Below are positions 25,460 to 33,227 of a stretch of DNA of 64,000 nucleotides, piece by piece. A program made the translations under genes and the position numbers. Location: assembly GCF_022698165.1 (NCBI RefSeq), contig NZ_JALDAY010000004.1, positions 620,001 to 684,000 of the forward strand, read 5' to 3'. Below the pieces are notes generated by a model. The model worked only from the letters and a program-made list of their open reading frames with translations. It searched no databases and was not told the DNA's origin. The stretch is from Streptomyces cylindrosporus. Its GTDB lineage: Bacteria > Actinomycetota > Actinomycetes > Streptomycetales > Streptomycetaceae. Each line of letters starts with the position of its first letter. Positions within the stretch are counted from its first letter, which is position 1.

Positions 25460-25498
25460 GGGGGCGGACCGCGCTCATGTGCGGAGCGGTCCGCCCCC
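25460..25498 (+). terminator. Intra-operon hairpin (attenuator) between peptides and M50 gene
   Basis: GGGGGCGGACCGC (25460-25472) and GCGGTCCGCCCCC (25486-25498) pair perfectly around a 13-base loop. There is no U-run, so termination would be partial. The position, after small precursor-like genes and before a large membrane protein, fits an expression-ratio attenuator. Confidence 0.7.
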
Positions 25499-25618
25499 GC
25501 GGTGCCTTCCGGGGGGAACCGCCTCTTTGCGGAGACAGCCCGCCGCGATCCGGGGGGAACGCGGCGCGCACACGGGGGACACGCGCGGACATGGGGGACA
25601 CGTGGGGGGAGACCACAC

Positions 25619-27517
25619 ATGACAGTGCTCGGGAACGGGCCCGCGACGCTCTACGACACCGGGCCGGTGCCCGGACCCGGCGGCTGGCCGGTGACCTACG
25701 CGCAGGTCGCCACCGGCAGCCTGCCGGTCGTAGAGCCGTCGCTGGTGCCGCGGCTGAGCGCGGGGCTCAAGCTGCACGGCGAATACCAGGGCTCGGGCTT
25801 CACCGAGCCCAAGTACATCGCCCGCCGGGGGGACGGGCAGGTCGTGCAGCTGTCCCGGCTGCTGTATCTCGTGGCGTCGAGCATCGACGGCGTCCGGGAC
25901 GTCGAGACCATCGCCTACCGCGTCAGCGCGCGGTTCGGCCGGGAGGTCAGCGGCGACAACATCCGCTACCTGGTGGAGAAGAAGCTCCAGCCGCTCGGGG
26001 TGACGGTCCCCGAGGGGCAGGAGAGCGACGAGGTCGACGCCCCGCGCTCCGACCTGCTGCTCGCCCTCAAAGGGCACCGGGTCATCTTCAACGAGAAGCG
26101 CACCGCACGGATCGCGAAGACGTTCAGCTGGCTGCACCGGCCGGTCGTGGTCGCGGCCGTGCTGATCGGCGCGGTGGCCATGGACGTGTGGCTGTTCGGG
26201 TTCTTCGGGGCGATCGAGCCGGTCCTCCAGGTGCTCGACCAGCCGGTGCTGATCCTGATCGTCTTCGGGCTCACCGTGGCCTCGCTCGTCTTCCACGAGT
26301 TCGGCCACGCCTCCGCCTGCAAGTACGGCGGGGCCCGGCCCGGCTGCATCGGCTGCGGGCTGTTCCTGATCTGGCCGTCGATGTACACCGACGTCACCGA
26401 CGTCTACCGGATCGGCCGGGGCGGGCGCATCCGCACCGACCTGGGCGGGGTGTACTTCAACGTCGTCTTCATGCTCGCCATGGCCGCGGCCTACTTCGCC
26501 ACCGGCGCCCAGTTCTTCCTGGCCGCGGTCTACCTCGGGCACTTCGAGATCCTGGAGCAGTTGATGCCGGCCGTCCGGCTGGACGGCTACTACATCCTGG
26601 GCGACCTGGCGGGCGTGCCCGACCTGTACGGCAAGATCAAGCCGATCCTGCTGGCGCTGGTGCCGGGCGCGAAGGGGAAGGCGGCCCGCAAGGAGGTGAC
26701 CGGCCTCAAGAAGTCGGCCCGGCGGATCGTCGCCACGTGGGTGCTGACCATGGTGCCGCTGCTGGCCGGCGAACTGGGCTACGCCCTGTGGAACCTGCCG
26801 CGGATCCTCAGCACCATGACCCGCTCGCTGACCGAGCAACTCCTCGGCACCTGGTGGGCGTTCACGGACGGGCAGATCGTCGCCGGGCTCGTCGGCGTGA
26901 TCGGCAGCATCATGCTGATGTGCCCGATGGCGGGTGTCGTGTACCTCTCGGTGAAGATGAGCGGCCGCCTCTTCCGCGCCGCGAAACGCACCACGTCCGG
27001 GCGCCCGAAACTGCGGATCACCCTCTGCGCGCTCGCCCTGGCCGGCCTGACCGGCCTCAGCTACGCGTGGGTGTCCGGGATGACCCCGCAGCCCCTGCCG
27101 AAGCAGCCGCCCATCGCGCCGATCCTGCAGCCGGGGGTGTCGACCGAGGCGCCCGGCCCGCAGGACGCCTCGCGGGTCGGCGACGACTCCTCGCGGGACC
27201 CCGGTGGCCAGGACGGTTCCTCACCCTCGGCGTCGGTGTCACCGGGCGCGTCGGGACCCTCCGCCGGTCCTTCGGACAAAGCCTCCGGGAGTACGTCCGC
27301 CTCGGCCTCCGCGTCTGCGTCCGCGCCGGAGTCGCCCCACCCGACCGACGGCACGGCCCGACCGACCTCCCAGGGCCCATCGGAGGGACCGACCACGCCG
27401 TCCGGCACGGGCCCCTCGGACCCCCCGCCCTCGCCGACCCCCTCGGAGAGCGTCCCGGCATCGCCCTCCGAGGCCCCCTCGTCACCGCCGGTGAGTCAGT
27501 CGCCGGGGGCGTCCTGA
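25619..27517 (+). CDS. PqqD-like/M50 zinc metallopeptidase membrane protein (peptide-maturation type)
   Basis: This is a 632-residue polytopic protein. Residues ~78-130 (LLYLVASSIDGVRDVETIAY to EKKLQPLGV) resemble a PqqD-like peptide-recognition domain. Membrane helices start at ~175. The M50 zinc motif HEFGH is at 226-230, and the third ligand is Asp 322 in RLDGYYILGD. Further helices lie at ~365-390, 415-440 and 470-490. The last ~130 residues are a Ser/Pro/Thr-rich, probably extracellular tail. Such proteins are annotated as putative peptide zinc metalloproteases and occur in peptide biosynthesis loci. It likely cleaves or exports the two peptides encoded upstream. Start ATG 25619 has GGGGGAG upstream. 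Confidence 0.85.
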   Translation: MTVLGNGPATLYDTGPVPGPGGWPVTYAQVATGSLPVVEPSLVPRLSAGLKLHGEYQGSGFTEPKYIARRGDGQVVQLSRLLYLVASSIDGVRDVETIAYRVSARFGREVSGDNIRYLVEKKLQPLGVTVPEGQESDEVDAPRSDLLLALKGHRVIFNEKRTARIAKTFSWLHRPVVVAAVLIGAVAMDVWLFGFFGAIEPVLQVLDQPVLILIVFGLTVASLVFHEFGHASACKYGGARPGCIGCGLFLIWPSMYTDVTDVYRIGRGGRIRTDLGGVYFNVVFMLAMAAAYFATGAQFFLAAVYLGHFEILEQLMPAVRLDGYYILGDLAGVPDLYGKIKPILLALVPGAKGKAARKEVTGLKKSARRIVATWVLTMVPLLAGELGYALWNLPRILSTMTRSLTEQLLGTWWAFTDGQIVAGLVGVIGSIMLMCPMAGVVYLSVKMSGRLFRAAKRTTSGRPKLRITLCALALAGLTGLSYAWVSGMTPQPLPKQPPIAPILQPGVSTEAPGPQDASRVGDDSSRDPGGQDGSSPSASVSPGASGPSAGPSDKASGSTSASASASASAPESPHPTDGTARPTSQGPSEGPTTPSGTGPSDPPPSPTPSESVPASPSEAPSSPPVSQSPGAS

Positions 27518-27833
27518 GGCGGGGGTTGGTCGGTCGAGGGCGTCGGGAGGGCGGGGCGATGGGTCGTCGGGGGCCGTCCGATCACCAATCGGCCGGTCGC
27601 CGGGGGTTCTTGGGGGCAGGCCGAAGGGTTGTCGGGAGCCACCTGACCGCCAGTTGGCCGGTCGTCGGGGGCGTGCTGAGGCGGTCGGCTGGTTGGTCGA
27701 GGGTGTCAGGAGGGCGGGCTGATGGGGCGTCGGGGGCTGTCTGACCGCCAGGCGGCCGGCCGTCGGAGGTTCTTGGGGGCAGGCCGAAGGGGTGTCGGGA
27801 GCCACCCGACCACCGGTCGGCCCGCCGTCGGGG
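27509..27833. repeat. Tandem ~163-bp duplication spanning the M50 stop codon
   Basis: Two adjacent copies, about 27509-27670 and 27671-27833, share long blocks: GCGTCCTGAGGCGG/GCGTGCTGAGGCGG at their starts, TTCTTGGGGGCAGGCCGAAG (27607 and 27770) and GTCGGGAGCCACC. One indel shifts the spacing from 162 to 163. The first copy includes the last codons and stop of the M50 gene. No coding function is apparent. Confidence 0.75.
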
Positions 27834-27914
27834 CGCCTCTCAAGAGGGCGGGCGCGTTCCGTCGGCAGGCCAGGGGTGGACGTCCCCGGCCTGCCGAAGG
27901 GGTGAGGCGTCGGC

Positions 27915-28260
27915 GCACCGGCGGTACGCGTCGGAGCACCGACACACCGGCCGACAGCGCCAGCAGCGCCCCAGCCGGTCACACCGGACGTGCCCCGGCC
28001 GGTCGCGCCGTACACACCGGTCGGCCACCCCGGACGCGCATCCGTCGGCCGCGTTGGACGCGCACCAGCTGGCCGCGCCGGTCACCTCGGCCGCACACCG
28101 GTGGGTCCTGCCGGACACCCCGGCCAGCCACCCCGGACGCGCACCGGATGGTCGCCGGACACACCGCCCGACCGCGCCGGACACACCAGCCGGTCCCGCC
28201 CGACGCGCGCCGCACGCACCGACCCCCACGTCGGCCCCCCATGCGCCGCGCCCCACCACC
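27915..28260. repeat. Degenerate short-period repeat tract before the secreted protein gene
   Basis: The tract is built from variants of short motifs such as CCGGACGCGCACCGG, GGCCGCGCCGG and GACACACCGGCCGG, repeated irregularly on a background of C-rich sequence. All frames give low-complexity Pro/Arg/His/Thr strings, so I do not call a gene. Together with the duplication before it, it fills the 843-base gap 27518-28360. Confidence 0.5.
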
Positions 28261-28360
28261 CGGAAGCGCACCCTCGCCATCCGCCCTACGCCACCCCCCA
28301 CCCGGTAACCGAAACCAGACCCACCCACCTATCCACTGACCCACCCACCAAGGAGCTCCC

Positions 28361-29038
28361 TTGAGCAGTCATCGAAAACCACGATCAGCCCACAACCCGC
28401 TGACCCGGCGTGCCCTCGGGCTCGGGCTGTTCGCTGCCGGTGTCGCTGGCGCGGCCACCGCCGTGCCGGCCCAGGCCACGACCGGGTCCGGGCACGCCGC
28501 CTTCGCCTCGGACCACGTCTTCAGCCACGCCGACCGGCTGCACCACACCCAGGCCAAGGACTCCTTCACGATCCGCCAGTTCGGCACGGTGAACGCGGCC
28601 GCCGCCCGCAACCAGGCCAACGCGGTCTCCACGGGCTGCACGGCCGACGACGCCTGCCGCTCGGTCGCGCTGTCCTTCCAGATCGTGACGATCGCCGGTG
28701 AGCACACGCACCTGAACGCCGTGAACCTCAGCGACGCCGTCAACAAGGAGTGCACCGGCTGCCAGACCCTCGCCGGGGCCTACCAGTTCGTGGTCTCCAC
28801 GCCCAGGCCGCTGACCCTCGACACCACCGCCAAGCGGCACCTCGCGGACGTCCACCGCAGGCTGGACGCGCTCAGCCGCTCCACGCTGCCCGCCGCCCAG
28901 CTGCGGACCAAGGTCGACGCCCTGGCCGCCGAGGTCACCGGCATCCTCAATGACGCCGCCGCGAAGGCGCCCAAGGGCGAGGACAAGCCGGACGTCGCGG
29001 TGCACCGGCACATGGACGGCTGGCCGCCGGCCAAGTGA
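28361..29038 (+). CDS. Secreted protein, Cys-containing, of unknown function
   Basis: This is a 225-residue exported protein. TTG 28361 is chosen because AAGGAG (28350-28355) is correctly spaced. The signal has twin Arg (NPLTRRALGLGLFAAGVAG) and a cleavage site near AQA, so Tat or Sec export is possible. The mature protein has four Cys (CTADDAC and ECTGCQ) in FQIVTIAGEHTHLNAVNLSD, then AYQFVVSTPRPLTLDTTAKR and a helical C-terminus. It could be a partner or target of the peptide system upstream, or unrelated. The family is not recognised beyond Streptomyces-type secreted proteins. Confidence 0.75.
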   Translation: MSSHRKPRSAHNPLTRRALGLGLFAAGVAGAATAVPAQATTGSGHAAFASDHVFSHADRLHHTQAKDSFTIRQFGTVNAAAARNQANAVSTGCTADDACRSVALSFQIVTIAGEHTHLNAVNLSDAVNKECTGCQTLAGAYQFVVSTPRPLTLDTTAKRHLADVHRRLDALSRSTLPAAQLRTKVDALAAEVTGILNDAAAKAPKGEDKPDVAVHRHMDGWPPAK

Positions 29039-29149
29039 CCGCACCGGTGGCCGGCCGCGTCCCACCCGTCTGCCACGGGCCCGCGGCCGGCCACCGGGGC
29101 CATTGACACGGAGTGGAGGCGGGCGCAAACTCGCAACCGGAAGTGAGTG

Positions 29150-29165
29150 GTGAAGTAAATTTCAC
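29150..29165. promoter_or_regulatory. Operator-like inverted repeat upstream of pobA
   Basis: GTGAAGTAAATTTCAC has 5-bp arms GTGAA and TTCAC around a 6-base AT-rich centre. It sits 58 bases before the pobA start, where a promoter would lie, and is AT-rich against a GC-rich background. The regulator is not identified in this window. Confidence 0.45.
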
Positions 29166-29180
29166 TGGACGAACCAGACG

Positions 29181-29216
29181 ACGAAACACCAGACGAAACA
29201 CCAGACGAAACAAAGG
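29181..29216 (+). repeat. Three tandem 12-bp repeats in the pobA leader
   Basis: ACGAAACACCAG occurs at 29181-29192 and 29193-29204, followed by the variant ACGAAACAAAGG at 29205-29216, whose end supplies the Shine-Dalgarno sequence. A shortened copy (ACGAACCAG) precedes them. Slippage in this leader could change the 5' untranslated length. Confidence 0.7.
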
Positions 29217-29223
29217 ATGCGAG

Positions 29224-30399
29224 ATGCGCACCACCGTCGGCATCATCGGCGCCGGCCCGGCCGGCCTCCTCCTCGCCCGCCTGCTGCACAACGCCGGCAT
29301 CGACTCGGTCGTCCTCGAGAGCCGCGACCGCGCCTACGTCGAGCAGCGCCAGCGCGCCGGGATCCTGGAGCAGGGCACGGTGGACGTGCTGCGCGCGGCC
29401 GGCGCCGGCGAGCGCATGGACCGCGAGGGCCTCCGGCACGACGGCATCGAGCTGCGGTACGAGAAGAAGCGGCACAGGGTAGATTTCCCCGTTCTCACCG
29501 GCGGGCGGTCCGTGATGGTGTACGCGCAGACCGAGGTCTGCAAGGACCTCATCGCCCTTCAGCTGAAGGAGGGCGGCCCGCTGCTCTTCGAGGCCGAGGC
29601 CCTGGCCGTCGAGGGCGCCGACACCGACACACCGCGCGTCCGCTTCCGGCACGAGGGCCGCGAGGACGTCCTCGACTGCGACTACGTCGTCGGCTGCGAC
29701 GGCTTCTGGGGTGTCGCCCGCAAGGCGGTCCCCGCCGAGCTGACCCGCGTCTTCGAGCGGACGTACCCCTTCGGCTGGCTCGGCGTCCTCGCCGACGTCC
29801 CGCCCTCGCACGACGAGCTCGTCTACGCCCGCCACGACCGCGGCTTCGCCCTCCTCTCCATGCGCTCCCCGTCCGTCTCCCGCCTCTACCTCCAGGTCCC
29901 TGAGGGCACCGAGGCCGAGTCCTGGAGCGACGAGGAGATCTGGGACGAGCTGGAGCGCCGCTTCGAGACCGAGGACGGGTGGCGGCTGGAGCGCGGGCCG
30001 ATCACCCAGAAGTCGGTCACGCCCATGCGGTCCTACGTCCACGAGCCCATGCGGTACGGCCGGCTGTTCCTGGCCGGCGACGCCGCGCACATCGTCCCGC
30101 CGACCGGCGCGAAGGGGCTCAACCTGGCCGTCGGGGACGTCGTCACCTTCGCGAGGGCACTGACGTACGAGAAGGACACCGGATCGGCGGAACTGCTCGA
30201 CGCCTACTCCGCGACCTGCCTGCGCCGCGTCTGGCAGGCCGAGCGGTTCTCGTACGACATGACGACGATGCTGCACCCGGCGCCCGGCGCCACCCCCTTC
30301 GACGCCCGGCTCCAGCTCGCCCGGCTCGACAGGATCGCGGGCTCCCGCGCGGCCGAGACCGATCTGGCCGAGGGATACACGGGCTTCGCCTTCGATTGA
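29224..30399 (+). CDS. pobA: 4-Hydroxybenzoate 3-monooxygenase
   Basis: This 391-residue class A flavoprotein hydroxylase converts 4-hydroxybenzoate to protocatechuate using NAD(P)H and O2. It has the FAD dinucleotide motif VGIIGAGPAGLLLARLLHNAG, the family stretch VEQRQRAGILEQGTVDVLRA, the DG motif CDYVVGCDGFWGVARKA and the FAD ribityl motif RLFLAGDAAHIVPPTGAKGL. Length and motif order match PobA. AAAGGA precedes ATG 29224. The product feeds the beta-ketoadipate pathway; no pca genes are in the window. Confidence 0.93.
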   Translation: MRTTVGIIGAGPAGLLLARLLHNAGIDSVVLESRDRAYVEQRQRAGILEQGTVDVLRAAGAGERMDREGLRHDGIELRYEKKRHRVDFPVLTGGRSVMVYAQTEVCKDLIALQLKEGGPLLFEAEALAVEGADTDTPRVRFRHEGREDVLDCDYVVGCDGFWGVARKAVPAELTRVFERTYPFGWLGVLADVPPSHDELVYARHDRGFALLSMRSPSVSRLYLQVPEGTEAESWSDEEIWDELERRFETEDGWRLERGPITQKSVTPMRSYVHEPMRYGRLFLAGDAAHIVPPTGAKGLNLAVGDVVTFARALTYEKDTGSAELLDAYSATCLRRVWQAERFSYDMTTMLHPAPGATPFDARLQLARLDRIAGSRAAETDLAEGYTGFAFD

Positions 30400-30545
30400 G
30401 ACCCTGCGGTGAGGGGAATCACCGGCCCGCGTAGCGTGTTGCGCAGCACGACGAGGGAAAGATCCTCCCCAAGCACTAGGGTCAATCCTTTGCCTACCTA
30501 TTACTCTTGAGCCAAGGCCGCGACGTGCGGCCATGGAGGAGTGAA

Positions 30546-31433
30546 ATGAGGAGCAGAAACCCGGTCTTCTCGCGACGGGGGTTCAGCCGCGACAACGGCT
30601 ACGCGGGCTTCAACGCCTCGCCGCAGGCCGGGGGACCCGCCGTCGGTACGCAGGCCAACCCGTACGCGCAGGGCAACCCCTACGCGAACAACCCGTACGC
30701 GCAGGCGGACCTTCAGCAGGGCGCCCCGCCCCAGGCCCCGGCCACCACCGGCCGGATGACCATGGACGACGTCGTCCTGCGCACGGCCTCCACGCTCGGC
30801 ACCCTGATCGTCACGGCCGCGCTCGCCTGGGCGCTGCTGCCGGTCGACGACGCCAACATCAACCGGTCCTACGGCATCGCCGTCGGCGCCGCGCTGATCG
30901 GCATGGTCCTGGCGTTCGTCCAGTCCTTCAAGCGCACGGCCACGCCGGCGCTGATCCTGTCGTACGCCGCGTTCGAGGGCGTCTTCCTGGGCGTCCTGTC
31001 CAGCATCGTCGACAACCGCATCGCGAGCGGCGCGGCCATGCAGGCCGTGCTCGGCACGATGGCCGTCTTCGCCGGTGTCCTGGTCGCCTACAAGGCGGGC
31101 TGGATCCGCGTCAACCGCCGCTTCTACGGCTTCGTGATGGCGGCCGCGGTCGGCTTCATCCTGCTGATGGTCGTGAACATGCTGTTCGCGGTCTTCGGCG
31201 GCGGTGACGGCCTCGGCTTCCGCAGCGGTCCGCTCGGCATCTTCTTCGGCGTCGTCGGCATCATCCTCGGCGCCTGCTTCCTCGCCCTGGACTTCAAGCA
31301 GGTCGAGGACGGCATCGCCTACGGCGCGCCGAAGCAGGAGGCGTGGCTGGCGGCCTTCGGCCTCACGCTGACGCTGGTCTGGATCTACCTGGAGTTCCTG
31401 CGGATCATCGCGATCCTCAACAGCAACGACTAG
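30546..31433 (+). CDS. Bax inhibitor-1/YccA family membrane protein
   Basis: This 295-residue protein has an N-terminal ~65-residue Gly/Pro/Asn/Tyr/Ala-rich cytosolic tail with NPYAQ-type repeats, then seven hydrophobic segments from about residue 80 (TLGTLIVTAALAWALLPVDD) to the end. The last helices contain FLALDFKQVEDGIAYGAPKQ, the conserved acidic segment of the BI-1 fold implicated in pH-sensitive Ca2+ leak. GGAGGA supports ATG 30546. Its role in Streptomyces is not known. Confidence 0.9.
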   Translation: MRSRNPVFSRRGFSRDNGYAGFNASPQAGGPAVGTQANPYAQGNPYANNPYAQADLQQGAPPQAPATTGRMTMDDVVLRTASTLGTLIVTAALAWALLPVDDANINRSYGIAVGAALIGMVLAFVQSFKRTATPALILSYAAFEGVFLGVLSSIVDNRIASGAAMQAVLGTMAVFAGVLVAYKAGWIRVNRRFYGFVMAAAVGFILLMVVNMLFAVFGGGDGLGFRSGPLGIFFGVVGIILGACFLALDFKQVEDGIAYGAPKQEAWLAAFGLTLTLVWIYLEFLRIIAILNSND

Positions 31434-31470
31434 CCGGACGAGCAGACGAGCAGTCGTACGACGGCCGGCG

Positions 31471-31515
31471 CGAAGGGCCCTGGGTTCGGTTCTCCTACGA
31501 CCCGGGGCCCTTCGG
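31471..31515. terminator. Bidirectional terminator
   Basis: CGAAGGGCCCTGGG (31471-31484) pairs with CCCGGGGCCCTTCG (31501-31514), with one wobble, around a 16-base loop. It lies between the plus-strand BI-1 gene and the convergent DUF4287-like gene. Confidence 0.75.
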
Positions 31516-31531
31516 CATGTCTTGGTGCGCG

Positions 31532-31762
31532 CTAGAGCAGTTTGCGCGCGGCCCTCCTCAGGTCGTATTCGTGGACGATCGCCTTCGCGTGGCCGTACGC
31601 GAGGTTGTGCTCGTGGCGGAGCCAGCTGACCTTTTCCTCGAAGCGGAAGAGGGCGGGGCCTTCTTCGACGGTGCGCAACCAGTCGGCGACTTCACGACCG
31701 GTGCAGTGGGGGATGCGGGCGAGCATGTTGCGGTGGGTCTCCTCGGAGAGGACGTGGGACAT
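31532..31762 (-). CDS. DUF4287 domain small protein
   Basis: This 76-residue protein matches the short DUF4287 pattern: an N-terminal SHVLSEETHRNMLARIPHCT, a middle REVADWLRTVEEGPALFRFE and EKVSWLRHEHNLAYGHAKAI, with a conserved basic end (YDLRRAARKLL). Helical and soluble. The family is often annotated near immunity to DNA damage or as fused to DUF5655, but no function is established. It is monocistronic in this setting. Confidence 0.8.
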   Translation of the reverse strand: MSHVLSEETHRNMLARIPHCTGREVADWLRTVEEGPALFRFEEKVSWLRHEHNLAYGHAKAIVHEYDLRRAARKLL

Positions 31763-31866
31763 CGGCGCCTCCGGACGAAAAGGGGATGTAAGCCGGTCCT
31801 TCAGGTCACCGTGCCTGAGCGTTCGCCTGTTGGCAACAGTCTGGCGGCGCCGCGTAGGCTCGTCCC

Positions 31867-32178
31867 GTGGTTGATACGACGCCCTTGACGCGAGCCGTGG
31901 ATCACTTCGCCGACCGTCTGCGCGCCGCGCCGCAGAGCCGGCTGCAACGGGGAGGGGCCTCCGAGGCCCTTGAGCTTGCCAGGGAGTTGTCCCGCCGGGC
32001 CCAGCTGCTGGAGGAGCCCGCGGCGGAGCCCAGGGTCATGCCGGACGCGGGGATGTTCGCGGCGGCCGACCAAATCACCGTCGCCGCACACGACTTGGCC
32101 CTCGTCCTGGATGACGAGGGCCAGTTGGAAGAAGCGGTCGCGCTGGTGGCCGAGGCCCAGCAGCGGGCCGGGGTGTGA
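31867..32178 (+). CDS. Hypothetical helical protein
   Basis: This is a 103-residue all-helical acidic protein: TRAVDHFADRLRAAPQSRLQ, EALELARELSRRAQLLEEPA and AAADQITVAAHDLALVLDDE. It is predicted cytosolic. The start codon is GTG 31867, with only a weak ribosome binding site, so a leaderless transcript is possible. Its stop touches the end of the convergent gene. I do not recognise a family. Confidence 0.65.
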   Translation: MVDTTPLTRAVDHFADRLRAAPQSRLQRGGASEALELARELSRRAQLLEEPAAEPRVMPDAGMFAAADQITVAAHDLALVLDDEGQLEEAVALVAEAQQRAGV

Positions 32179-32955
32179 CTACAGGGACGCTATGACCCGG
32201 TCGGCCAGGATGTACACGTTCTCCTCGCCGCACTCGAACGTCAGCGTGTACGCCCCCGATATCCCCGAGCCGCCCAGCAGCACCGGGGTCTCGCCCGCGC
32301 GCAGGGCCGCCGAGAGGCGTTCCGCCGTTTCGCGGTGGCCCGGGGTCATGCACAGGGTCGTGCCGTCGGCGAAGACGTAGACGTCCAGGGTGCCCAGCGG
32401 GCCCGGGCGGACGTCGGCCAGTTCGACGCGGGACGCGGCGAGTTCCTCAAGGGTGGCCACCGTGCGCTCATGGTCGCCCACGACCGGTGACTGGACCGGT
32501 ACGAAGTCCGGGTGGGAGGGGTGCCGGCGGCGGGCCGCGGCCAGTTCGGGGGAGTCCCCGGCGAACTCGTCGGCGTCCGCGCCCGTCTCGGTCACCGGCT
32601 CCAGGCCCACGAAATCGCTCTGTCGGGGCAGGAACAGCTCACTGTCGGGCAGGCCGAGCAGGGAAGGCGCGTCGGAGGCGTCACGGGCCTCCTGGGCGGC
32701 CCAGAAGGCGCGCGCCTCGGCCAGTTCGCGCTCACGCTCCTCGGCGAGTGCCTCGGCCACCGCGGCGCGTATCTCGTCGGCCTCGGCGGCGGTGCGGGCG
32801 GCCGGCACGAGAGCGTGCGGGACGTGCTGTGCGGCGAGCTGGGTGTGCAGGGCGGCGACCTCACGACGCAGCACCATGAGGGTGCGCAGGACGGCGAGGC
32901 CCACGGCGCCCGTGGCGGCCGTGATGACCAGCAAGGCGATCGGCATGGCGCTCAC
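32179..32955 (-). CDS. Single-pass membrane protein, hypothetical
   Basis: It encodes 258 residues with one N-terminal membrane helix at 3-27 (MPIALLVITAATGAVGLAVL), then a charged coiled-coil-like region (AVAEALAEERERELAEARAF) and a C-terminal soluble domain, RVELADVRPGPLGTLDVYVF to EENVYILADRVIASL. GGGAG lies 7 bases before GTG 32955. The family appears conserved in Streptomyces, but no function is known. A 24-bp perfect palindrome lies 142 bases upstream of its start (33097-33120). Confidence 0.7.
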   Translation of the reverse strand: MSAMPIALLVITAATGAVGLAVLRTLMVLRREVAALHTQLAAQHVPHALVPAARTAAEADEIRAAVAEALAEERERELAEARAFWAAQEARDASDAPSLLGLPDSELFLPRQSDFVGLEPVTETGADADEFAGDSPELAAARRRHPSHPDFVPVQSPVVGDHERTVATLEELAASRVELADVRPGPLGTLDVYVFADGTTLCMTPGHRETAERLSAALRAGETPVLLGGSGISGAYTLTFECGEENVYILADRVIASL

Positions 32956-33096
32956 TGACGTACTCCCGGTTCAAAGTCGACCCCCGACTTCCTACATCAG
33001 CTTGAAGGGCGGACTAACCAGCTGTCAGTGCGTAACGTCACGAATCGGGCAGGACTTTGGGCCCGGTGTTTACTGGTGGTACCGCGCTGACCTGCG

Positions 33097-33120
33097 TATC
33101 TCCCTTCGCTAAGGGAGATA
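33097..33120. promoter_or_regulatory. Perfect 10-bp inverted repeat in the 32955/33228 intergenic region
   Basis: TATCTCCCTT and AAGGGAGATA pair perfectly around the 4-base loop CGCT. On the plus strand it follows a T-box-like string (TGGTGGTACCGCG, 33073-33085), but no plus-strand gene lies downstream. It could be an operator for the 32955 gene or an RNA hairpin. Confidence 0.45.
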
Positions 33121-33153
33121 GGTCACATCCTGGGGGAGATTGGATCACAAAAC

Positions 33154-33188
33154 GGCCCGGAGTCCGGAAGTTTCCCGGACTCCGGGCC
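33154..33188 (-). terminator. Rho-independent terminator of the thiolase gene
   Basis: GGCCCGGAGTCCGG (33154-33167) pairs perfectly with CCGGACTCCGGGCC (33175-33188) around a 7-base loop. Read on the minus strand the stem is followed by GTTTTGTG, giving a short U-run just after the thiolase stop. Confidence 0.85.
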
Positions 33189-33227
33189 AGAGGCTCACGG
33201 TTGGTGCCTCGGCGGTTACGGAACGCG

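Noticed and set aside
25640-26839. Minus-strand open frame opposite the M50 gene
   Set aside because: It is an antisense shadow rich in Gly/Arg/His; the plus strand has zinc motif, helices and start signals.
27482-28328. Overlapping minus-strand frames in the repeat-filled gap after the M50 gene
   Set aside because: All frames give repetitive Pro/Arg/Thr or Gly/Arg strings without domain features or ribosome binding sites; explained by DNA repeats.
29181-29216. Three tandem repeats considered as a CRISPR start
   Set aside because: Repeats are 12 bp, directly adjacent with no spacers, and no cas genes are nearby.
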